DNA from: DATGMB01 sp035293845
GTDB lineage: Bacteria > Acidobacteriota > Terriglobia > Bryobacterales > Bryobacteraceae
DNA length: 64,000 nt
Assembly: GCA_035293845.1 (NCBI GenBank)
Contig: DATGMB010000223.1
Coordinates: 1 to 64,000 of the forward strand
Reading direction: 5' to 3'
Shown: one piece after another, positions 1 to 8,128 of the stretch
How positions within the stretch are numbered: the stretch's first letter is position 1
Layout: the number at the start of each line of letters is the position of its first letter
Program-made: the position numbers and the translations under genes
The notes under the pieces: model-generated
Databases searched by the model: none
What the model was told of the DNA's origin: nothing
The model's input: the letters and a program-made list of their open reading frames with translations, nothing else

Positions 1-116
1 TCGCGATTCCCACATTCCCACCGCGCCGACAGCTGGTCCTCCCTCTCAAAATCCAAAACCAAAAACCAAAACCGAAAGGAGCTTCCCGCTGCCGGCCACC
101 TGCCTTCGGTTCAGGC

Positions 117-1088
117 TCATCCTTCGATGAGAATATGCTCCTCTCCGGTGGCCACGTCGATGATCGCCAGCCTCACGCGAGGCTGCGCGTCGCCGACGTT
201 GCTGCGTCCCGGAATGTCCTCCGTATAGGCGGATTCCGTGACGTAATTCGGCACGATGGTGTTCTTGGCGTTGGCGGGCGCATCCGTGACGGCGGCCGTG
301 ACGAATGTTTCATCCGGCGAAAGCTCCAGGGAGGCGACGGATTCGCGGGCGGCCAGCGTGAACGGCTGGCGCGGGTTTTCCTTCTTGCGCCGGGCCTCCT
401 CCTCTTCGCGACGGGCGGCGCGCTCGCGAATTACCTCCAGCAGTTCCTTCTCTTCCTTCTTCAGGAATTCCTGGCTGGGCGTGCCGGGCTGCGCCTGTCC
501 GGTGGGCGATGGCGCGCCGCCGCGGCCGCCCCGGCCTCCTCCCGCCGGCGCCCCGGCCGCTGGCGCGCCTTCGCTCCGAATGTCGGTCATCTGCACGAGC
601 GAGCCGTCTTCGAGCGACAGCACGTAAAGGTTATTCCCCCGCGTGAGGGCGATACGCTTGCCGTCCCGCAGAAAACGCGGGTTCGACTCCACTTCCGTTG
701 TGCGCGTGAGCTGCCGCGTCTGGCCGCTGGTATTGTCGTACAGGAAAACATCGCCCTGGCGCGCATACACGATGCGGCCGCGGTCGGGCGAAACATCGCC
801 GGCCGCCGGAGGCGCGGCTTTCGCCTCTTCCTCGGAGAGCTTGTGGAGGCCCGTGCCGTCGCGGTTGACGGCATACGTATCCATCGGCTCGTCCTCTTTC
901 TGCGAGGCCTGTTTCCATTCGAAATAGATCTGCCGGCTGTCGCCGGACCAGCGCACCTGCGCCGGCTCGTAGCCGACGAGATTCGGGCCGCGCATGATGT
1001 TGTCGATCGTCAGCGCGAATTTCCTAGCGGTCTGGGCATTCAGCAACAGGGCGATCGCCGCCAGTGGAAGGGGAAGAAAACGTCGCAC
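117..1088 (-). pseudogene. Truncated S9-type peptidase: N-terminal beta-propeller only
   Basis: Read from a GTG at 1088, the frame gives 323 aa starting directly with a Sec-type signal peptide (RRFLPLPLAAIALLL). Residues ~40-200 are WD40-like/DPP-IV N-terminal propeller blades, seen in motifs such as SPDRGRIVYARQGDVFLYD and FLRDGKRIALTRGNNLYV. A Gly/Arg-rich linker and a charged helical insert follow. The frame stops with TGA at 117 just after VATGEEHILIEG. Intact S9 peptidases of this kind are usually about 700-800 aa and end in an alpha/beta-hydrolase domain with Ser-Asp-His. That half is absent and nothing like it is visible in bases 1-116, which are A-rich. I infer a truncated gene that would be exported but catalytically dead. 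The gene is divergent from the TonB-like gene. A longer in-frame start at 1280 exists but would put a non-signal sequence in front of the signal peptide. Confidence 0.65.
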
Positions 1089-1258
1089 AGCCGGATTGTA
1101 CCGCGCCGCACCGAAGCCGCTCCCTCCGGATGCCCTGGGCGTTTGCCGACACTTCTTTTCGCAACAGAGCACGATCGCACACGGATTCCCGCCGAACGTC
1201 GGCAACCACCCGAAGGTGTACATTGTCATCGCGCGCTCGGGCGGCTTATAGTAGCGGC

Positions 1259-2689
1259 GTGAGCACGGCAGAACCCCCATCCCCGGTGGCGCCGGATACC
1301 GAGTCCATCGTGCTCGAAGCGCAGCGCGATGGCCGTTCGGTCGCGGTCACCGTGCGGTATCCTCTGATTCGCGAAGTCGCCGGACTGCTGGCCCGCCCGG
1401 ATGCGCCGCGCAGCGGTGTGCTCTGCGGGCGTTACGGCGCGGACGCCATCACGCTGGAACGCTGCGCCGAAGGGCCCGCGGCGGTGGATGCTATCGGCAT
1501 CTTCCGCGCGCAGCCGGGCGGCTGGGCCACGGTCGAAGAGCAGGACCGAAACGCGCTACGTGCCGCCGGCATCGCGGAAGGCATCGTGCTGGTGCTGCGC
1601 ACCCTCGTGCAGCGGCCGTGGCCGGCGACGCTGTTCGTGGTCCGTGCCGAGGCCGGCGCGCCCGAGCTGGTGCTGGGGGAGTTCGCGTGGGACGAATACG
1701 TGCTCCGCAAGGGCTGGTTGCTGGACCTCGCGCCTCCGCCCCCGCCGCCACCGCGTCCGCAGCCGGCCGCCCGGCCGAAGCGCCGGCACGGCGGCCGCTG
1801 GACCATCCTGGCGCTCCTGCTGCTGGCGGGCTGTGGGGCAGTAGCCTGGCGCTGGCTTCCGTTCCACTGGACCCCTGCCGCGCCCGCGGAGAGGCCGGCG
1901 CATACCAACAGCGCGGCGCAGCCGGTGGCGCTGCGGGTGTCACAAGCGCCGGGGGAACTCGACATCTCGTGGAATCACGACGCGGACGCCATCCGCCAGG
2001 CTCGCGCCGGCACTCTCACCATCCGCAATGGCACGGCCACCCGCATCCTCGCCCTGCGGCCGGCGCAGTTGCGCGAAGGAAGGGTCGTCTATCACCCGCT
2101 TCCGGGAGTCGACACCGAGGTTCGCCTCGAAGTGCTGGACGTCAGCGGGAAAAGCCAGGCCGAATCGCTGCAGATGTTGGCCTTGGACCCGCCCGGCGCG
2201 GTGACGGATCCCTTAGCGCCGGCGCCGCCGGCGATGCCGCAGCCGGGCAGCGCCTCGCGAACCGCGCCCCAGCTTGCAGATGCGGAGGACGCTCGCGATG
2301 AGGAGCCGCCCCGCGCCACCGTAACCCTCGCGCGCGCCACCCGCCAGGACACCCGCGCCGAGGTGCGGCCCGCCCGCGCCGCACAAATCGAGCGGACCGG
2401 CCGCCTCGAAGCCGTCCCGATCCGCCGCGCGAGCCCCGAGCTTCGCCCGGAGGTGCTGAGAGAACTCCGCGCTGCCACGGGTAAGGTGACCGTTTCGGTG
2501 CTGGTCTCGATCGGCCCTTCGGGCTCCGTCGATGACGCGCAGGTCGAAAGCTCGACCGGCGAACCGAGCTTCAACGGCCCGTATATCCGGCTCGCCGCGC
2601 TGAACGCGGCGCGGCAGTGGCGTTTCCGGCCCGCGATTGCGAACGGGCGGCCGGTGCCGTCGAAAATGACGCTCACGTTTCCGTTCTAA
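1259..2689 (+). CDS. TonB-like energy transducer with a large cytoplasmic N-terminal domain
   Basis: 476 aa from a GTG at 1259. The C-terminal ~70 residues are a TonB C-terminal domain (VSVLVSIGPSGSVDDAQVES ... AARQWRFRPAIANGRPV ... LTFPF), the part that contacts TonB-dependent outer-membrane receptors. One transmembrane helix lies at ~181-201 (WTILALLLLAGCGAVAWRW). Classical TonB puts this helix at the extreme N-terminus. Here ~160 soluble residues and a run of seven prolines precede it, so the N-terminal domain should be cytoplasmic. Its fold is not recognised. The periplasmic part is Ala/Pro/Arg-rich. No exbB/exbD or TonB-dependent receptor is adjacent. The open frame extends upstream to 1064, but that part overlaps the divergent gene and looks like noise. 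It could be a signalling TonB-domain protein rather than a transport energiser. Confidence 0.75.
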   Translation: MSTAEPPSPVAPDTESIVLEAQRDGRSVAVTVRYPLIREVAGLLARPDAPRSGVLCGRYGADAITLERCAEGPAAVDAIGIFRAQPGGWATVEEQDRNALRAAGIAEGIVLVLRTLVQRPWPATLFVVRAEAGAPELVLGEFAWDEYVLRKGWLLDLAPPPPPPPRPQPAARPKRRHGGRWTILALLLLAGCGAVAWRWLPFHWTPAAPAERPAHTNSAAQPVALRVSQAPGELDISWNHDADAIRQARAGTLTIRNGTATRILALRPAQLREGRVVYHPLPGVDTEVRLEVLDVSGKSQAESLQMLALDPPGAVTDPLAPAPPAMPQPGSASRTAPQLADAEDARDEEPPRATVTLARATRQDTRAEVRPARAAQIERTGRLEAVPIRRASPELRPEVLRELRAATGKVTVSVLVSIGPSGSVDDAQVESSTGEPSFNGPYIRLAALNAARQWRFRPAIANGRPVPSKMTLTFPF

Positions 2690-2722
2690 GGCTCATTCCG
2701 CCGCGCGATACAATGATTCGCC

Positions 2723-4684
2723 ATGCGTACCGCGCTCTCGCTTTGCCTCTTCGCGTGTGTCCTCAGCCTGGTGGCGCAGCAGCCGCGCACCGGCGGCCGC
2801 TCCGGCGCGGCGGGCGGGGGCGCGCCATCCGCGGCAACCTACACCGCCGCCGACGTCCGCGCCAACTACACCAAATTCGAATACATGGTGCCGATGCGCG
2901 ATGGCGTCCGGCTGTTCACCTCGGTCTACATCCCCAAAGACGTGTTCACCGACGGCCGCTCGTACCCGATCATGATGCAGCGCACCGGCTACGGCGTGCC
3001 GCCTTACGGCATCGACCAGTACCGCGCCAATCTGGGCCCTTCCGAGCTGTTCGCGCGCGAGAAATTCATCTTTGTCTATCAGGACATCCGCGGCCGGTAC
3101 ATGAGCGAGGGCAAGTACGTGCTGATCCGCCCGCATAATCCGCACAAGGGACCCAAGGACATCGACGAGAATTCCGACACCTACGACACCATCGAGTGGC
3201 TCATCCACCATCTGCCCGGCAATACGGGCAAGGTCGGGATGTGGGGCATTTCGCAGCCCGGATTTTACGCGACCGCCGGCATGATCGACGCCCACCCTGC
3301 GCTGGTCGCGGTGTCACCGCAGGCGCCCGTGACCGATTACTACATGGGCGACGATTCCTACCACAACGGCGCCTTCATGCTGGCGCACCGCTTCAGCTTC
3401 TACATGGGATTCCACGACCGCGAAGGCGGCCCGGAGCCACCCAAGCCCGCGACGCGCTTCGATTTCGGCACGCCGGACGGGTACGATTTTTACCTGCAGC
3501 TCGGCTCGCTGGCCAACGCTGACGAGAAGTACTTCCAGCGCAAGCAGCCGTTCTGGAACCTGAACGTCGACCACACTACCTACGATGAAGTCTGGCAGAG
3601 CCGCGCCATCTGGAAGTACCTGAAAGGCATCAAGCCGGCCGTAATGCTGGTCGGCGGCTGGTACGACACCGAAGATCCGCAGGGCCTGCTTCGCCAGCAC
3701 GATTTCATGGAGCGCAACACGCCGCCCGCCGTCGACATGCTGGTGATGGGGCCGTGGAACCATGGCGGCTTCTCGCGCGGCACGGGCGACCGCCTGGGCA
3801 ACGTCAATTTTGGCTCGAATACCGCGGAATATTACCGTCAAAACATCGAATTTCCGTTCTTTTTGTACTTCCTCAAGGGCCGCGGCGACGGCAAATTCCC
3901 CAAAGCGTGGGTATTCCAGACGGGCGTGAACCAGTGGCGCAAATTCGACCGGTGGCCGCCGGCCGAGACCACCGCATCGACGGTCTACCTCGATGCCAAA
4001 GGCGCGCTTTCCTGGCGGCAGCCGGAGGAGTCCCACTATGACGAATATCTCTCCGACCCCAACCGCCCCGTCCCGTACGTCGGCCGCGTCCAGCTCGGCG
4101 TGCTGAACACCTACATGACGGAAGACCAGCGCTTCGCCGCGACCCGTCCGGACGTGCTCGTGTACAAAAGCGAGGTGCTCGACCATGACGTGACGATCGT
4201 CGGGCCGATCTCCGTGGACCTCAAGGTTTCAACCAGCGGCACCGATTCGGATTTCGACGTCAAGCTCATCGACGTCTACCCGAACGACGCGCCCGATTAC
4301 AACGCCGAGCCCGCGCCGGCCGGCGGACGCGGCCCCAACGTGGCAGCGCCCGGCGCGACGCCAATGGGCGGCTACCAGCAGCTCATCCGCGGCGAGCCCT
4401 TCCGCGGCAAATTCCGCAAGAGCTTCGAGAAACCCGTACCGTTCGAGCCCAACGTGCCCGACCGCATCGCGTTCCAGTTGCCGGATATCGCGCACACCTT
4501 CCGCCCCGGCCACCGCATCATGGTGCAGGTGCAGAGCTCCTGGTTCCCGCTGACGGACCGCAATCCGCAGAAGTTCATGGAAATTCCGAAAGCGCTGTCG
4601 TCGGATTTCGTGAAGGCGACCGAGCGGGTTTACACCGGAGGCCGCGACGGCAGCCGGCTGAGCTTCCGCGTGCTGGAGCGTTAG
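2723..4684 (+). CDS. CocE/NonD family hydrolase (S15-type esterase or acylase)
   Basis: 653 aa with a Sec signal peptide (MRTALSLCLFACVLSLVAQQ). The alpha/beta-hydrolase core starts near residue 45 (YMVPMRDGVRLFTSVYIPKD). The nucleophile elbow GISQPGF places Ser177. GGWYDTEDPQG supplies Asp315 and GPWNHGGF supplies His347, matching the cocaine-esterase/X-Pro dipeptidyl-peptidase triad order. The C-terminal third (from ~470, VTIVGPISVDLKVST) is the jelly-roll domain typical of the family. Length fits secreted CocE-like enzymes. It probably hydrolyses esters, amides or acylated peptides outside the cytoplasm; the substrate cannot be read from sequence. It lies 33 nt after the TonB-like gene on the same strand and may be co-transcribed with it. 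Confidence 0.93.
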   Translation: MRTALSLCLFACVLSLVAQQPRTGGRSGAAGGGAPSAATYTAADVRANYTKFEYMVPMRDGVRLFTSVYIPKDVFTDGRSYPIMMQRTGYGVPPYGIDQYRANLGPSELFAREKFIFVYQDIRGRYMSEGKYVLIRPHNPHKGPKDIDENSDTYDTIEWLIHHLPGNTGKVGMWGISQPGFYATAGMIDAHPALVAVSPQAPVTDYYMGDDSYHNGAFMLAHRFSFYMGFHDREGGPEPPKPATRFDFGTPDGYDFYLQLGSLANADEKYFQRKQPFWNLNVDHTTYDEVWQSRAIWKYLKGIKPAVMLVGGWYDTEDPQGLLRQHDFMERNTPPAVDMLVMGPWNHGGFSRGTGDRLGNVNFGSNTAEYYRQNIEFPFFLYFLKGRGDGKFPKAWVFQTGVNQWRKFDRWPPAETTASTVYLDAKGALSWRQPEESHYDEYLSDPNRPVPYVGRVQLGVLNTYMTEDQRFAATRPDVLVYKSEVLDHDVTIVGPISVDLKVSTSGTDSDFDVKLIDVYPNDAPDYNAEPAPAGGRGPNVAAPGATPMGGYQQLIRGEPFRGKFRKSFEKPVPFEPNVPDRIAFQLPDIAHTFRPGHRIMVQVQSSWFPLTDRNPQKFMEIPKALSSDFVKATERVYTGGRDGSRLSFRVLER

Positions 4685-4728
4685 CCGAAGCGCATGCTAT
4701 TCTGAAAAAACAGCCGCAGCGTTCCGTC

Positions 4729-4818
4729 GGAGAGATGGCCGAGTGGTTGAAGGCGCACGCTTGGAAAGCGTGTATAGGGGAAACTCTATCGAGGGTTCGA
4801 ATCCCTCTCTCTCCGCCA
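4729..4818 (+). tRNA. tRNA-Ser (anticodon GGA)
   Basis: A 90-nt class II tRNA. The acceptor strands GGAGAGA and TCTCTCC pair, with discriminator G and an encoded CCA. The anticodon loop CTTGGAAAG gives anticodon GGA, which reads UCC/UCU. The long variable arm (TATAGGGGAAACTCTATC) is diagnostic of tRNA-Ser, and the T-loop GGTTCGAATCC is canonical. It starts 44 nt after the esterase stop codon. tRNA-Ser genes are frequent integration sites, but no integrase follows. Confidence 0.97.
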
Positions 4819-5118
4819 GCTTATCGCCGGCTGAATACCCGCCGCCCTGCCCGGACTCGCGCACAATAACCGGCCGCACTGATGTCCAGCACGCGCAGAA
4901 ACGCGTGACGCCTGGCGCTCGCCGTCCGAAACCGACGGCGGCGGCAACGCCCTCCACTCGACGGCCGGTGTCCTCCAGCCGTTACAGCTTGCCTTCGGAA
5001 CGCGTACGGGTCAAGGCCAAACCCACGGTGGCAGAAACTGCGCGCACTTTGTCATTGCCCGGTCGAATTTCCGATGCGAGAATTCCTCTGAGCCAGCAAG
5101 GAGGTTCGAAAGGCGATC
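4819..5118. other. Non-coding gap after tRNA-Ser
   Basis: About 300 bases between the tRNA and the first SnoaL-like gene. A frame runs through it on the plus strand, but its sequence is low-information and Arg/Pro-rich with no recognisable domain, so I do not call a gene. The last 20 bases carry a strong Shine-Dalgarno (AAGGAGG near 5099) for the gene at 5119. No repeat pair or integrase remnant was seen. Confidence 0.5.
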
Positions 5119-5538
5119 ATGCCAACCACTCTTACACCCCAACAAATGAAGCAATTCGTAGCCAATCATTTTGAAGACTTCGTGAACAAACGAAACGCTG
5201 CGGTCATCCGCCAGAATATGACTCCCGATTTCTACGATCACGACGGGCCGGGCGGCAAGCCCACCGGCGTCGAGGGCGACGAAAAGATGATGCTTGCCAT
5301 GTATCAATCGATGCCCGATCTCGCCATCACCATTGAGGACATGGTTGCCGAAGGCGACAAGGTCGTCTGCCGCAACATCTGGCGGTGGACCGACGCAAGC
5401 TCGGGCCGGAAGATGCAGTTCCACGGCTTTGTCATGTGGCGGTTTGAAGGTAGCAGGATCGCGGAACGCTGGGCGACCGTCACACCGCCCGCGGAGGGAA
5501 CCGCGTGGACGCCTGCGGCCGCAGGGAAATCGGTGTGA
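5119..5538 (+). CDS. SnoaL-like / NTF2-fold protein
   Basis: 139 aa, cytoplasmic with no signal peptide. The pattern is that of SnoaL-like polyketide-cyclase-fold proteins: an N-terminal helix (MKQFVANHFEDFVNKRNAAV), NMTPDFYDHDGP, then DMVAEGDKVVCRNIW and FHGFVMWRFEGSRIAERWAT. The last blocks are the conserved gating strands of that fold. A strong Shine-Dalgarno (AAGGAGG) lies upstream. It is first in a run with a second NTF2-fold gene (19-nt gap) and an MBL-fold hydrolase. Family members include cyclases, isomerases and simple binding proteins, so the reaction is unknown. Confidence 0.85.
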   Translation: MPTTLTPQQMKQFVANHFEDFVNKRNAAVIRQNMTPDFYDHDGPGGKPTGVEGDEKMMLAMYQSMPDLAITIEDMVAEGDKVVCRNIWRWTDASSGRKMQFHGFVMWRFEGSRIAERWATVTPPAEGTAWTPAAAGKSV

Positions 5539-5557
5539 ACGGGATCAGGAGGCTATC

Positions 5558-6094
5558 GTGAACGCACCGGCGAAGTCCAGCTCGGAGCTCATTCGTGCGT
5601 ATCTGGATGCCGTAATCCGCAGAGATACCTCGGCGGTCGATCGCTTCTTCGATCCCGAAGTCGAGTATCTGGTGAACGGAACGGTCGAGCCTTCCGCGAA
5701 TGGGCTGCCGCCCATCTCGGCGGAGTGCCGCGACGCCCTTCCCTGGCTGGGTCTCCATCGGGGAAAGGAGGCGGTCAGAAACTTCCTCGATCACATGCAT
5801 CGCAATCTCGAAGTGACCGCTTTCGAGGCGCGCGAAGTGATCTCGCAAGGCAATAAAGCGGCCGCATTCGGATCGTTCCGCCTGCGCTCCCGCTCGACCG
5901 GGCGCACCGCCGATATCTCCTGCTCGATTTATTTCGAGCTACGAGACGGCCTGATCGTCAAATATCACTTTCTGGAGAACACCTTCGATGTCGCGGCGGC
6001 TTTCCGGACCGGCGGCTCGTGGTGGATTGAGACGGACGGCGCGCAACGGAGCATCCCGGCGGCGCCAGACGGGGGAGAAAAGAATGCCGATTGA
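5558..6094 (+). CDS. SnoaL-like / NTF2-fold protein
   Basis: 178 aa from GTG 5558, chosen because AGGAGG sits at the right distance and upstream residues look like frame noise. Starts SSELIRAYLDAVIRRDTSAV, then FFDPEVEYLVNG and LGLHRGKEAVRNFLDHM. It continues with GNKAAAFGSFRLRSRSTGR and SIYFELRDGLIVKYHFLEN, the typical order of strands in SnoaL/NTF2-fold proteins. It follows another member of the same fold by 19 nt and overlaps the MBL-fold gene by 11 nt, so the three are almost certainly one transcript. The two NTF2-fold proteins may act on the same compound or form a heteromer (inference). Catalytic residues cannot be assigned. Confidence 0.82.
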   Translation: MNAPAKSSSELIRAYLDAVIRRDTSAVDRFFDPEVEYLVNGTVEPSANGLPPISAECRDALPWLGLHRGKEAVRNFLDHMHRNLEVTAFEAREVISQGNKAAAFGSFRLRSRSTGRTADISCSIYFELRDGLIVKYHFLENTFDVAAAFRTGGSWWIETDGAQRSIPAAPDGGEKNAD

Positions 6095-6887
6095 AACACT
6101 CACCATTCAACGGTTCACCTCGAGTGAGGCCGGGGCGTGGTCGAATTCGTACCTGATCAGCGGCGCTTCCGACGCCATTCTGTTCGACGTGTTCATGCTT
6201 CGCGCGGAAGCCGCCGAACTCGCCAACCGAATCGCAAACTCCGGCAAGAGGCTCCAGGCGGTGATGATCTCCCATGCTCATCCGGACCACTTCATGGGCC
6301 TCGACGCCATCACGGAACAGTTTCCGGCCGTTCGCGTTTTGAGCACCGCAAAAGTGGCAGAGGACATCCGGCAGGACGGACCGGGTATCTTTTCCCTGCT
6401 GAGGGACAAGCTGGGCGCGCAAGGGCCTCACCGGCTGGTCATTCCCGAGCCGCTGGATGAACCAGCGCTGAGAGTCGGTGGGCACGAACTGCCCGTCATC
6501 GAATTCGGCGAATGCGAGAGCAAGCATATCGCTTCGCTTCATATCCCGGCCCTGCAGGCGCTTCTTTCCGCGGACCTGGTGTACCATGGCGCACACCTCT
6601 ATCTCGCCGAACGGCACATCAAGAGCTGGCTGGAGCGTCTCGATGAGCTCGAAGCGTTTGCCAGCGGCCGCATCTCGACGATTTATCCCGGTCACGGCGA
6701 AGCTGGGGACCTGTCTCTCATCTCGCAGACCCGCGCTTATTTGAACGATTTTTCCGAGGCCCTCAAGACCGGAAATGCCAAAGCTGCGGAGCAGTACATC
6801 CTCGCCCGATACCCGGCGTATCACGCGAAGCAGTTCCTGACCGCATTCAGCCTGCCGGCTTTCTTCCCGGCTGCGACGTCGGCTTAG
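6084..6887 (+). CDS. MBL-fold metallo-hydrolase
   Basis: 267 aa. The metal-binding motif SHAHPDHF places His64, His66, Asp68 and His69. Later ligands are probably in SADLVYHGAH and YPGHGE. The order follows glyoxalase II/lactamase-type MBL hydrolases. No signal peptide. ATG 6084 overlaps the end of the preceding NTF2-fold gene by 11 nt, and GGGGGAG lies just upstream. The second half (IKSWLERLDELEAFASGRI ... YPGHGEAGDLSLI) resembles MBL enzymes acting on small esters, thioesters or lactones; the substrate is unknown. Its coupling to two SnoaL-like proteins suggests a small detoxification or catabolic module (inference). Confidence 0.88.
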   Translation: MPIETLTIQRFTSSEAGAWSNSYLISGASDAILFDVFMLRAEAAELANRIANSGKRLQAVMISHAHPDHFMGLDAITEQFPAVRVLSTAKVAEDIRQDGPGIFSLLRDKLGAQGPHRLVIPEPLDEPALRVGGHELPVIEFGECESKHIASLHIPALQALLSADLVYHGAHLYLAERHIKSWLERLDELEAFASGRISTIYPGHGEAGDLSLISQTRAYLNDFSEALKTGNAKAAEQYILARYPAYHAKQFLTAFSLPAFFPAATSA

Positions 6888-6942
6888 CTTTACCCGATCC
6901 ATTGGCCACCTTCTTGCACGCTGCTACCGTGTCGGAGCAGCT

Positions 6943-8118
6943 ATGAAGAAATACGCCATCGCCTGTCTGGCCGGCGCCGGGGCCATGTATTTTGCCGATC
7001 GGGACCGCGGAAGACGCCGCCGTGCCGCCGTTCGCGACCGTGTCGTCGCCGGCTGGCATGATGTGACCAACGAGTTCGAGAAGGCCGGGCGCGACGTCCA
7101 GAACCGTTCCCGCGGATTCGGCGCCTCGGTTTCGTCTCTGTGGAGGAAAAGCGAGAACGGCGCGCCGGTGCTTTTGGAGCGTGTAAGAAGTGCGATCGGC
7201 CGTGCGACCAGCCATCCCCATGCGATCTGGGTGCGGTCCGAGGGGAACGGGCGAATTGTGCTCGAAGGCCCGGTGCTCCGGCACGAAGCCGATGATCTGT
7301 TGAAGTGCGTCCGCCATGTCCCCGGCGTGCGCGAGGTCGTCAACCGGCTCGAGCTGCACGCCGACGCCAGCGAGACTCCCAGCCTGCAGGGCGGCGCGCC
7401 GCGGCGCCAGCGCTCGGAGCTCGCGCAACAGAGCTGGACACCCGCCCTGCGAGTGGGATCGGCGACGTTAGGCGCCGCGATGCTCGCCGGCAGCGCCCGC
7501 GCCAGCGGCCCCGCCCGCTGGATCGCGACCGCCTCCGGCATCCTGTTTCTGGCGCGGGCGATTGCCAACCGGCCTTTCGGGCAGATTCTCGGGACCGCGG
7601 ACGGCCCGGGCACGGTCCATTTCGAAAAGACCATTCACATCGACGCCCCTCTGGAGGTGGTCTATTCCTTCTGGGCGAACCTCGAGAATTTCCCGAGATT
7701 CATGACGCATCTCAAGGAAGTCCGCCGCTTGAGCGATCGCCGGTCGCACTGGGTGGCGGCCGGTCCCGCCGGCATCTCCATTCCCTGGGACGCCGAAATC
7801 ACGGAGCAGCAGACCAACCGGCTGCTGGCCTGGACGAGCGTGCCCGGATCTTTGGTGCGCACCGCCGGCGTCGTGCGGTTCGATGCCGAGCCCGACGGCC
7901 GCACGCGGATTCAGATCCGCATGTCGTACTGTCCGCCCGCGGGCCTGTTCGGACACGCAGCCGCCTGGCTGTTCGGCGCCGACCCGAAGAGCGAAATGGA
8001 TGCCGATCTGGTGCGGCTGAAATCGCTGCTGGAGAACGGCAGGACGCGCGCGCACGGCGTTTCCGTCACCCGCGATCAGGTAGCCGTGCCGCCCGCCGGG
8101 CCGCAGCAGGCCCGGTAG
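6943..8118 (+). CDS. BON-domain and SRPBCC-domain membrane protein
   Basis: 391 aa. Begins with a short hydrophobic stretch followed by a strongly basic segment (DRDRGRRRRAAVRDRV). Residues ~80-125 (HPHAIWVRSEGNGRIVLEGP ... VRHVPGVREVVNRLELH) form a BON-like lipid-interacting domain. Residues ~150-210 hold one or two hydrophobic helices (VGSATLGAAMLAGSA; GILFLARAIANRPFG). From ~220 there is a polyketide-cyclase/START-type SRPBCC domain (VHFEKTIHIDAPLEVVYSFW ... ENFPRFMTHLKEVRRLSDR). This combination is known from uncharacterised soil-bacterial membrane proteins. It is probably monocistronic, 55 nt after the MBL gene, and ends 10 bp from the convergent oxidoreductase gene. Confidence 0.85.
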   Translation: MKKYAIACLAGAGAMYFADRDRGRRRRAAVRDRVVAGWHDVTNEFEKAGRDVQNRSRGFGASVSSLWRKSENGAPVLLERVRSAIGRATSHPHAIWVRSEGNGRIVLEGPVLRHEADDLLKCVRHVPGVREVVNRLELHADASETPSLQGGAPRRQRSELAQQSWTPALRVGSATLGAAMLAGSARASGPARWIATASGILFLARAIANRPFGQILGTADGPGTVHFEKTIHIDAPLEVVYSFWANLENFPRFMTHLKEVRRLSDRRSHWVAAGPAGISIPWDAEITEQQTNRLLAWTSVPGSLVRTAGVVRFDAEPDGRTRIQIRMSYCPPAGLFGHAAAWLFGADPKSEMDADLVRLKSLLENGRTRAHGVSVTRDQVAVPPAGPQQAR

Positions 8119-8128
8119 GAGCCGCGCT

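Noticed and set aside
4729..5118. Integration of a mobile element at tRNA-Ser
   Set aside because: No integrase, no direct repeat of the tRNA 3' end and no composition change were found downstream.
5294..5557. Upstream extension of the second SnoaL-like protein
   Set aside because: It overlaps the preceding gene in another frame; GTG 5558 has a proper AGGAGG and begins the conserved fold.
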